Shown here: one piece after another, positions 6,507 to 12,966 of the stretch
How the letters are laid out: the number at the start of each line of letters is the position of its first letter
How positions within the stretch are numbered: the first letter of the stretch is position 1
Assembly (NCBI GenBank): GCA_002440125.1
Contig: DJRQ01000045.1
Location: 29,139-60,081 of the forward strand
Direction: 5' to 3'
Source of the DNA: Caryophanales bacterium UBA6356
Lineage (GTDB): Bacteria; Bacillota_I; Bacilli_A; RFN20; CAG-826
Length of the DNA: 30,943 bases
Notes under the pieces: model-generated
Told to the model about the DNA's origin: nothing
What the model saw: only the letters and a program-made list of their open reading frames with translations
Databases searched by the model: none
Made by a program: the position numbers and the translations under genes

Positions 6507-7231
6507 CGGAAAGTATCCTCCACGCATTTTTTCCACCTTTCAACGGTGAGATCCTCTCCCTCCGAGAGTCTTCTAAAGGCCTCTTTCAAAGGAGGTGGTA
6601 TTTTCTTGAAGTGCGAAAGCGTCAATTCATATTGTTTTGTCAATATGTCTTTTCTTTCTAAGGAGGCTTTATAGAGGCGATAAAGGTTAAAAGCGTCGGC
6701 TAAGGCGTCATGCTCTTGCCCTTCGAAAGGAACTTCAAAAATATTCAGGTAGTTATGAAGCGAATAAGGGCAGCCATTGCGGTCTTGGACATATTGACTT
6801 AGAAATGCTTGAAAGTCGAAATGGGAATCGATGATGCGATAGATCAGTTCTGGATCCATCGCGTCCCCATGCATTGCCAATGAGGAATGGAGTATCACCA
6901 TATCGTGGGAACCGAAAGTGACAAAACGTGCCCCTTTCCAATAGCCGCCTACGAATTGATGAAAGCGATTCATGGCAGCTTCGAAAGGAAGTCCTTCTTT
7001 CTTAAGCTTTTCTTCGGTGATGCCCGTCATGTTCGTGACGATTCGGCCGATGGGGTTCTTGGCCTTGACGTAGCACTTAAATGGGGCGGAGATGCGGATG
7101 GGTTTTCGTGCCTCGTCGATAAGCACCCGATAAGCGCCAAGCTCAATAAGCTCATGGCTTGTGGCGGTTGCTTCAAGGTCCATAAAGATGAGACAATGCG
7201 TATTTTGAATGGCCTTTTCGAATATCTTCAT
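6503..7231 (-). CDS. DEDDh 3'-5' exonuclease, KapD/DnaQ-like
   Basis: This 242-residue protein has the DnaQ-superfamily exonuclease motifs: FMDLEAT (Asp18, Glu20), the TFGSHD motif (Asp110) and EHDALADA (His174, Asp179). These are the five residues of the DEDDh active site. The form FMDLEAT and the conserved NMTGIT resemble KapD/ERI-1-like exonucleases rather than polymerase III epsilon. The natural substrate, DNA or RNA, cannot be decided. The ATG at 7231 has AGGAAAG at seven bases. It is the first gene of a two-gene minus-strand operon with recU and diverges from gpsB. Confidence 0.85.
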   Translation of the reverse strand: MKIFEKAIQNTHCLIFMDLEATATSHELIELGAYRVLIDEARKPIRISAPFKCYVKAKNPIGRIVTNMTGITEEKLKKEGLPFEAAMNRFHQFVGGYWKGARFVTFGSHDMVILHSSLAMHGDAMDPELIYRIIDSHFDFQAFLSQYVQDRNGCPYSLHNYLNIFEVPFEGQEHDALADAFNLYRLYKASLERKDILTKQYELTLSHFKKIPPPLKEAFRRLSEGEDLTVERWKKCVEDTFR

Positions 7232-7294
7232 GAAAGTTCTTTCCTATAGTTCATTTTAGTGCAATCCAATCTATTTTGATACCCAGGATATCTC

Positions 7295-7323
7295 TTGTAT
7301 CGTTCCTTCTTCTTAAATATAAT
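7295..7323 (+). promoter_or_regulatory. Sigma-A type promoter for gpsB
   Basis: TTGTAT (7295-7300) and a perfect TATAAT (7318-7323) are spaced by exactly 17 bases. The -10 ends 11 bases before the gpsB ATG at 7335, leaving a leader of only about four bases and no Shine-Dalgarno. Confidence 0.75.
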
Positions 7324-7329
7324 TTAAGA
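7311..7329. repeat. Perfect palindrome over the gpsB -10 element
   Basis: TCTTAAAT and ATTTAAGA flank a central ATA, giving a 19-base perfect inverted repeat in the divergent gap between the exonuclease-recU operon and gpsB. It contains the plus-strand TATAAT and a near -10 (TATATT) on the minus strand. It may be an operator or a symmetric promoter core. Confidence 0.5.
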
Positions 7330-7334
7330 GCGCT

Positions 7335-7739
7335 ATGGAAAAGAAGATTGATCTCACTATTGACGCCATTTACAAAGAGAAATTCGAAAAAGATGTCAAA
7401 GGCTATAACGCTGAGCAAGTCGACATCTTTTTGGACCGAATCATCCGCGATTATGATACTTTTAGCGAAATCATCTCTTCGAAAGATGCGCAAATTGCCT
7501 CTTTAAAAGCCGAGCTTTCAAAAACGAAAGAGCAAATCGCGAATGCCGATGTCGATTACGAAAGGCTCCGTTCGTTAGAACGAGAGAATTCCGTCATGGC
7601 CAAACAATTGGAGTCGATTAAGCCAGGGGATACTCCGAACGCGGAAAATCTCCGTTATATTCAACGAGTTAATGCTCTCGAGAGTTTTTTATTCAACGAA
7701 GGCTACGACGTGAAAACCCTTAAAAAACGAAGCAATTAA
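7335..7739 (+). CDS. gpsB: Cell division protein GpsB, DivIVA family
   Basis: This 134-residue coiled-coil protein has the DivIVA/GpsB N-terminal domain: LTIDAIYKEKFEKDVKGYNA, then VDIFLDRIIRDYDTF, closely matching Bacillus GpsB. A heptad-rich coiled coil runs from about residue 45 to 95 (SSKDAQIASLKAELSKTKEQ), and a short C-terminal helix follows (AENLRYIQRVNALESFLF). GpsB binds membrane-proximal parts of penicillin-binding proteins and coordinates septal and side-wall synthesis. Location immediately before rnpB is as in Bacillus and supports gpsB over divIVA. The start has no Shine-Dalgarno and lies about four bases after the predicted transcription start. Confidence 0.9.
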   Translation: MEKKIDLTIDAIYKEKFEKDVKGYNAEQVDIFLDRIIRDYDTFSEIISSKDAQIASLKAELSKTKEQIANADVDYERLRSLERENSVMAKQLESIKPGDTPNAENLRYIQRVNALESFLFNEGYDVKTLKKRSN

Positions 7740-7740
7740 T

Positions 7741-8071
7741 TTTCCGGCCCAGGCGAATGCTGGTTTAACCAGAGGAAAGTCCATGCTCGCACATCCTGTG
7801 ATGGATGTAGTGATTGCGCTAGGTCAATCAATAAACCTAGGCACGCCCGGAGTGCGTGACGGCGTGAGGAAAGTCTCTTTGAGATGATTCTCCCCAAGGT
7901 GCCACAGAGACGAGCTTGTTGGCGACAACAAGGTGAAACGCGGTAAACCCCACAAGCGAGAAACCCAAATTTGGTAGGGGAAGAAGGAAATCCCAATTCG
8001 AAGGAGATCCTTCCAGGAAAACCTGAGATGAATGTTCGCCCTCGACAGAACATGGCTTATCGGGCCGGAAA
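7741..8071 (+). ncRNA. rnpB: RNase P RNA, Bacillus type (type B)
   Basis: This is the catalytic RNA that matures tRNA 5' ends with RnpA. Universally conserved blocks are visible: GAGGAAAGTCCATGCTCGC at 7772-7790, CCACAGAGACGA near 7903-7914, GTGAAACGCGGTAAACCCC from 7933, the run GCGAGAAACCCAAATTTGG just after it, and GACAGAACATGGCTTA at 8044-8059. The GCTCGCAC and GGTAGGGGAA blocks are as in Bacillus-type RNAs. The ends are set by helix P1, where TTTCCGGCCC (7741-7750) pairs perfectly with GGGCCGGAAA (8062-8071). It begins one base after the gpsB stop and no terminator separates it from pgsA. Confidence 0.96.
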
Positions 8072-8087
8072 CTCCACTTAATCAAAA

Positions 8088-8714
8088 ATGAAAATTAATA
8101 TCCCAACCAAAATCACCATCATTCGCATTGCCTTAGTGGCCCTTCTTTTTGGAACGCTTGTGGTGCTTGACTTTATCCCGGGCCTTGTGATTCCGACTTA
8201 CGGTCCCGTCAATCTTGTCTACCTTTTGGCGATGATTGTTTTTATCGTGGCTTCGCTCACCGATTTTTTAGATGGCTACCTGGCCAGAAAATGGAATCAA
8301 GTCACGGATTTAGGGAAGTTCTTGGATCCTATCGCGGATAAGCTTTTAGTGAATGCTTCTTTGCTCTATTTGATGCTTCCTCATTTTGGAAAAGAGAACT
8401 TGACGATCCCCTTCTTTTGCGTCCTTTTGATGATTTCTAGAGATTTGGTGGTGGACGCTTTCCGCTTCATCGCTGCTAGCAAAGGCCTCGTTCTAAGCGC
8501 CAATATCTTCGGCAAAATGAAGACCGTTCTCCAAATGATTGCTATCCCTGTCGTTTTCCTTAATGGCTGGCCCTTTTCCTATTTCGATAGTTCGTGGAGC
8601 CCTTATTTTAGAATCGCTACGATTTTGGTTTATTTGGCTACCTTCATGTCCGTTCTTTCGGGCGTTATCTATATTTATTCCAATCGTCATGTGCTGAAAG
8701 GAGAAACGCAATGA
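8088..8714 (+). CDS. pgsA: CDP-diacylglycerol-glycerol-3-phosphate 3-phosphatidyltransferase
   Basis: This integral membrane enzyme makes phosphatidylglycerol phosphate from CDP-diacylglycerol, the entry to phosphatidylglycerol and cardiolipin. It has 208 residues with several hydrophobic segments. The CDP-alcohol phosphotransferase motif is complete: D-x2-D-G-x2-A-R-x8-G-x3-D-x3-D, read as DFLDGYLARKWN, then GKFLDPIAD. The ATG lies 17 bases after the end of rnpB without an evident Shine-Dalgarno or terminator between them. It overlaps the next gene by ATGA. The order pgsA-cinA-recA is classic for Bacilli. Confidence 0.96.
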   Translation: MKINIPTKITIIRIALVALLFGTLVVLDFIPGLVIPTYGPVNLVYLLAMIVFIVASLTDFLDGYLARKWNQVTDLGKFLDPIADKLLVNASLLYLMLPHFGKENLTIPFFCVLLMISRDLVVDAFRFIAASKGLVLSANIFGKMKTVLQMIAIPVVFLNGWPFSYFDSSWSPYFRIATILVYLATFMSVLSGVIYIYSNRHVLKGETQ

Positions 8715-9193
8715 TTATTGATAATGAAAAGGCTCGTCGCGTATTAGAAGCGTTAGAGAAAAAGAAACTCACTTTAGGCTCGGTGGAATCGTTAACCGGC
8801 GGCCTTTTCGCGAGCACCTTAACGAGCGTTCCTGGCGCGAGCAAAGTCTTTAAAGGCTCCTTGGTTACTTATTGGAGCGAAGAAAAAATCGCCCTAGCCG
8901 ATGTGAGTGCGACTTCCATTCGCGATTATGGTGTTGTTTCTCAAAAGGTCGCGAACGAAATGGCCAAAGGTGGCAGAAAGAGACTCAATGTCGATGTTTG
9001 CGTTTCTTTCACGGGGAATGCCGGTCCCACCAGCGAACCGGGTTCGGCTCCTGTAGGACGCGTTAATATGGCTATCGCCACCCCATGGGGTCGCCTGCAA
9101 ATGCAACAAGATTTCACTTTGACCCGCAACGAAATTCGCGAAGCTTCCGTGGATATGATGCTCGACCAACTTATCGCCATTTTCGAAGACTGA
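8711..9193 (+). CDS. CinA C-terminal-domain protein (NMN amidohydrolase/PncC-like)
   Basis: This 160-residue protein consists only of the CinA C-terminal domain, without the N-terminal MoaB-like half found in full-length CinA. Recognisable parts are ESLTGGLFASTLTSVPGASK (family ESCTGG), KGSLVTYW, YGVVS, and SFTGNAGPTSEPGSAPVGR. This domain hydrolyses nicotinamide mononucleotide in pyridine nucleotide recycling in characterised relatives. The ESLTGG form lacks the cysteine common in the family but keeps the serine before it. It overlaps pgsA by ATGA, with GAAAGGAG upstream, and precedes recA as usual. Confidence 0.88.
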   Translation: MIIDNEKARRVLEALEKKKLTLGSVESLTGGLFASTLTSVPGASKVFKGSLVTYWSEEKIALADVSATSIRDYGVVSQKVANEMAKGGRKRLNVDVCVSFTGNAGPTSEPGSAPVGRVNMAIATPWGRLQMQQDFTLTRNEIREASVDMMLDQLIAIFED

Positions 9194-9253
9194 CCCAAAA
9201 AACGTATCATTTTTTGTTTTTACCCCATATTAGAAGAGTGGAGGAACATTTCT

Positions 9254-10288
9254 ATGGCTAAGAAAATTGAAGAAGACACTTCATCGAAGGATGAAGCTCT
9301 TGCCCGTGCGATTCGAGAAATCGAAAAAGCCTATGGCAAAGGAGCTGTTATGAAAATGGGCGAAAAGCCCCATGTCGATGTGGATGTCATTCCCTCGGGA
9401 AGCTTGCTTATTGATCAAGTTCTTGGGGTGGGCGGCTATCCAAAAGGCCGAATCGTTGAAATCTATGGGCCTGAAAGCTCTGGTAAGACAACTCTTGCCC
9501 TTGAGGCCGTAAGCGAGGCTCAAAAGAAAGGCGGCAGAGCGGCCTACGTCGATGCCGAACACGCGATTGATCCCGAATATGCGGCGAAACTTGGCGTCAA
9601 TATCGATGAGCTTATCCTTTCCCAACCAGATAGTGGCGAACAAGCGCTTGAAATCGTAGAGATGCTTGCCAATAGCGGTGCGATCGACGTCATTATTGTG
9701 GATTCCGTTGCGGCTTTAGTTCCGCAACAAGAACTCGATGGCGTGATGGGCGATAACCAAGTCGGACTCCAAGCCCGTCTCATGTCGAAAGCGATGCGCA
9801 AACTTGCCGGAATCCTCTCCCGTACCAATTGCCTTGTAATCTTCATCAATCAGCTTCGTGAAAAAGTTGGCGTTATGTATGGGAATCCGGAAGTGACGAC
9901 AGGTGGGAGAGCTCTTAAATTCTACGCTTCGATCCGCATCGACTTAAGAAGACAAGAAGCCATCAAACAAGGCTCGGAAATAATTGGAAATACTGTTCGC
10001 GTGAAAGTCGTGAAAAATAAAGTGGCCCCACCTTTCCGCACTTGCACGGTTGATGTGACTTATGGGCAGGGGATAAGCCGCGAAGGCGAACTTGTCGATC
10101 TTGGCGTTGAATATTCCTTCCTTTCTAAGAGCGGGAATTGGTATGAGCTTGACGGACAAAAGATTGGCAATGGTCGAGAAGCGGCGAAAGCCTACTTCAA
10201 GGAGAATCCCGAGGCGGCCGATCTTATGGAAAAGAAGATCCGTGAAGCCATGAAAGGAAAGGAAGCCGAGACGACTGTCGAAGAATAA
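9254..10288 (+). CDS. recA: Recombinase RecA
   Basis: This 344-residue protein, normal length, forms the ATP-dependent filament for homologous pairing and SOS induction. The Walker A GPESSGKTT is at about 72-80, followed by YVDAEHAIDPEYA, the Walker B region VIIVDSVAALVP, NQVGLQARLMSKAMRK for loop L1, and FINQLREKVGVMYGNPE leading to loop L2. GGAGG lies nine bases before the ATG. The 60-base gap after cinA may hold a promoter, but no convincing -35/-10 pair is seen and no LexA-type CGAAC-N4-GTTCG box is visible. A strong terminator follows. Confidence 0.98.
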   Translation: MAKKIEEDTSSKDEALARAIREIEKAYGKGAVMKMGEKPHVDVDVIPSGSLLIDQVLGVGGYPKGRIVEIYGPESSGKTTLALEAVSEAQKKGGRAAYVDAEHAIDPEYAAKLGVNIDELILSQPDSGEQALEIVEMLANSGAIDVIIVDSVAALVPQQELDGVMGDNQVGLQARLMSKAMRKLAGILSRTNCLVIFINQLREKVGVMYGNPEVTTGGRALKFYASIRIDLRRQEAIKQGSEIIGNTVRVKVVKNKVAPPFRTCTVDVTYGQGISREGELVDLGVEYSFLSKSGNWYELDGQKIGNGREAAKAYFKENPEAADLMEKKIREAMKGKEAETTVEE

Positions 10289-10293
10289 AAAAT

Positions 10294-10325
10294 AGCATCT
10301 TCTTCAAAAAGAGGATGCTTTTTCT
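10294..10325 (+). terminator. Rho-independent terminator of recA
   Basis: An 11-bp stem (AGCATCTTCTT 10294-10304 with AAGAGGATGCT 10309-10319, one G-T pair, loop CAAA) is followed by TTTTT. It begins five bases after the recA stop. Confidence 0.92.
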
Positions 10326-10607
10326 TAACCGACTTAAAAATATTTATTTCCGAAATCTCTTTTGAAATCGCATTATCTACGCAGAATCGCTATATTTTGT
10401 TTTGTTTTATCTTTTTCGCATAGAGCTTAGAAAAGTCCGTTGTAGCCCATTTCTTTTTTAGGGTTTACAATACCTTCGTACCAGAAGGTACTTTCTCCCA
10501 TCGACTGGATTTATTCTGGGCCTTATTGCGGGAACCCCGTTATAAATACGCTCCATAATTGATTTCTACCTCTATGGGTCGGTCCTTTTGAAGAAGGAGT
10601 TTTAAAT
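10326..10607 (+). other. Unassigned structured leader region upstream of rny
   Basis: This 280-base gap has no gene. It holds a 7-bp hairpin (TACCTTC 10471-10477, GAAGGTA 10484-10490) and a longer rod. In the rod, CCCA 10497-10500 pairs with TGGG 10575-10578, an internal bubble follows, then a stretch of A-T and G-T pairs, and the apex is TTATTGCGGG (10523-10532) with CCCGTTATAA (10536-10545). TATATT at 10391 is a possible -10. It does not match T-box, SRP RNA, tmRNA or another class I could recognise. It may be the rny 5' UTR or a small RNA, but no terminator separates it from rny. Confidence 0.45.
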
Positions 10608-12176
10608 ATGAATGTGGATTGGTATTGGGTCTTAGTGGCGGCTTTGATTGCTTTATTCGTTGGCGGCGCTTTAGTTTATCTTTTCCTCCATCTTGTCGGC
10701 GGAATGAAGATGAAGACAAGCGAAAAAGCCGCGAAACAAGTCTTGCATGACGCCGAAATCAAAGCGGAGCGGCTTACTAAAAGCGCCGAGCTTGATGCCA
10801 AACAAGCGGCTTTTGAAATGAAACAGCAAGCCCAAAACGAAGTTCGGCTTATGAAGCAAGAAGTGCAAATTCAGCAGAATAAGTTGGATGCTCGCGAAGA
10901 GGCGATTGACCAAAGGGACAACGCCTTAATCAAAAAAGAAAACGCTCTTGACGCGAAAAACGATCTTCTTGACAAAAAAATCGAAGAAAACGAGAAGAAG
11001 AGTCAAGAATTGAGCGAAAAGATCGATAACATCATCGCCGAACTCGAGAAAGTGAGCGGCATGTCTACAAAAGAGGCTCATGACGAAATTATGGCTCGCG
11101 TCGAAAACAAGATGTCGAGCGAAATAGCTGCCTATATCAAAAATGCCGAAGATGAGGCGGAACAAACCGCCGAAGCGAAGGCCAAGGACCTTTTGTCTTT
11201 GGCTTGCGACAAATACGCTCAAGAAGTCACAACCGAAAGAAGCGTGGCGGTCATTTCTCTTCCTACCGATGAATTAAAAGGTCGAATTATCGGAAGGGAA
11301 GGCCGTAATATCCGCGTCTTGGAATCTACTTTGGGCGTCGATTTGGTTATCGACGATACGCCAGAGGTCATCACTATCTCTTGCTTCGACCCCATTCGCC
11401 GTGAAGTGGCACGTCGTACCTTGGACGCTTTGGTGAAAGATGGACGAATTCAACCTGGCCGTATTGAAGAAGTGGCCAATAAATTCCGTAACGATGTGCA
11501 AAATGATTGCACCCGCGCTGGCATCGATGCTGCCAATCGCTTGGGCTTGGCGCATATCAATCGTGACTTACTTAGCATCCTTGGCCGTTTGAAATATCGC
11601 ACCTCTTATGGTCAAAACGTTTTGCAGCATTCTATCGAGACCGCTTATTTGACTGGAATTATGGCCGCTGAGCTTGGCTTAGACCAAAATTTGGCTCGCC
11701 GTGCTGGACTTCTCCACGATATAGGTAAAGCTCTCGATTTCGAGCAAGAAGGAAGCCATGTTCAACTCGGTGCTGAACTCGCTCGCAAATACAATGAACC
11801 GGAAGTAGTCGTCAATTCTATCGAATCGCATCATGGCGATGTTCCTGCCAAGAGCGTGATTGCTCATCTTGTGATGGCTGCTGATACCTTAAGCGCTGCT
11901 CGTCCAGGGGCTCGTAGCGAATCCTTGGAAAACTACACTAAACGCATCAACAGACTCGAGGAAATAGCCAAATCTTACGATGGCGTGCAACAGGCTTATG
12001 CCATGCAAGCGGGACGCGAAATCCGCGTGATGGTCATTCCCGAAAAGGTAAGCGATATGGATGCCATCAAGATGGCGCAACAAATTCGGGAACAAATCGA
12101 AACAACCATGACGTATCCTGGCCAGATCAAAGTGTCCGTTATTCGTGAATACCGCGCGACGGAGACGGCGAAATAA
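10608..12176 (+). CDS. rny: Ribonuclease Y
   Basis: This 522-residue membrane-anchored endoribonuclease starts mRNA decay in Bacillota. An N-terminal transmembrane helix (about 5-28) is followed by a long coiled coil (about 35-200, with repeated KAERLTKSAELDAKQ-like text). A KH RNA-binding domain contains GRIIGREGRNIRVLE (about 225-239). The HD hydrolase domain has His341 in LQHSIETAYL, the HD pair at about 370-371 (LLHDIGKALD) and SHHGD. AAGGAG lies about eight bases before the ATG. The stop shares one base with the ymdB start (TAATG), so the two are coupled as in Bacillus. Confidence 0.97.
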   Translation: MNVDWYWVLVAALIALFVGGALVYLFLHLVGGMKMKTSEKAAKQVLHDAEIKAERLTKSAELDAKQAAFEMKQQAQNEVRLMKQEVQIQQNKLDAREEAIDQRDNALIKKENALDAKNDLLDKKIEENEKKSQELSEKIDNIIAELEKVSGMSTKEAHDEIMARVENKMSSEIAAYIKNAEDEAEQTAEAKAKDLLSLACDKYAQEVTTERSVAVISLPTDELKGRIIGREGRNIRVLESTLGVDLVIDDTPEVITISCFDPIRREVARRTLDALVKDGRIQPGRIEEVANKFRNDVQNDCTRAGIDAANRLGLAHINRDLLSILGRLKYRTSYGQNVLQHSIETAYLTGIMAAELGLDQNLARRAGLLHDIGKALDFEQEGSHVQLGAELARKYNEPEVVVNSIESHHGDVPAKSVIAHLVMAADTLSAARPGARSESLENYTKRINRLEEIAKSYDGVQQAYAMQAGREIRVMVIPEKVSDMDAIKMAQQIREQIETTMTYPGQIKVSVIREYRATETAK

Positions 12177-12964
12177 TGCGAATTCTCTTTCTTGGGGATA
12201 TTGTTGGAAGGGTGGGCCGCGATGCGGTCCATCTTTCCTTAAACGCCCTTCGAGAAAAATATCGAATCGATTTTGTCATTGCCAACGCCGAAAACGCTTC
12301 GCATGGCCGTGGCTTAACGGAAGAGCATTATCGTTTTTTGACCGATGAGTGTGGAATTGACGCCGTTACGCTTGGCAATCATTGGCGCGACAAAAAGGAA
12401 ATCGATTCGTATTTCGATAGAGCGCCTAGGCTCATTCGCCCCATAAACGTCATCGATTATCATTACGGCGCTGGGACGCGTGAATTCCTTTGCAAAGACG
12501 TTCCGATCCGGGTGACGAATATTCTCGGAACGGGTCTTATGGATGGGGAAGTGAGCTCTCCCTACACAAGCTTCTCCTTGTCTCTTTTGGACGAAAGACC
12601 CTCTATTCACATCGTCGATTACCATGCGGAATGCACGAGCGAAAAGATCACCTTCGCCTATTTCTTCGATGGCAAAGCGACTGCTTTCTTAGGTACTCAT
12701 ACCCACGTTCAAACAGCGGATGCTCGCCTTCTTCCTAATGGGAGCGCCTTCATAAGCGATGTTGGAATGTGTGGCGATCCCAATGGCGTTATTGGCTTTG
12801 AAAAGCAAAGCGTCATTAACAAAATCGTTAATGGCGTCCATAAGCCCTTTGCTCTTAAAGAGGATGGGGAGAAAATGGTGAATGGATTGCTTCTAGATGT
12901 TTCGGAGAAGACTTATCGCGCAACATCCTTAACACCCATTAACTTCCTATTGGAGGATTGCTAA
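12176..12964 (+). CDS. ymdB: YmdB-type metallophosphodiesterase
   Basis: This 262-residue protein belongs to the calcineurin-like TIGR00282/YmdB family, which has phosphodiesterase activity on cyclic nucleotides in Bacillus and influences RNase Y-dependent decay and biofilm genes. Metal-site motifs are in order: FLGDIVGRVGRD, NAENASHGRGLT, LGNHWRDKKEI, DYHAECTSEK, GTHTHVQTADARLLPNG and SDVGMCGD. The NHWRDKK segment differs from the usual NHTWDKK but keeps the metal-binding Asn-His. It starts on the last base of the rny stop codon, and miaB follows two bases after its stop. Confidence 0.93.
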   Translation: MRILFLGDIVGRVGRDAVHLSLNALREKYRIDFVIANAENASHGRGLTEEHYRFLTDECGIDAVTLGNHWRDKKEIDSYFDRAPRLIRPINVIDYHYGAGTREFLCKDVPIRVTNILGTGLMDGEVSSPYTSFSLSLLDERPSIHIVDYHAECTSEKITFAYFFDGKATAFLGTHTHVQTADARLLPNGSAFISDVGMCGDPNGVIGFEKQSVINKIVNGVHKPFALKEDGEKMVNGLLLDVSEKTYRATSLTPINFLLEDC

Positions 12965-12966
12965 AA

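Noticed and set aside
7736..8085. Minus-strand open frames of 80-105 codons
   Set aside because: This stretch is RNase P RNA with all conserved blocks and matching P1 ends; the frames have no ribosome binding site and match no family.
9194..9253. LexA (SOS) box upstream of recA
   Set aside because: No CGAAC-N4-GTTCG-like sequence can be read in this gap on either strand.
10523..10545. Possible T-box antiterminator-like sequence
   Set aside because: The GCGGGAACCCCG core only superficially resembles the T-box element; no Stem I, specifier loop or terminator pair is seen and rny is not a T-box target.
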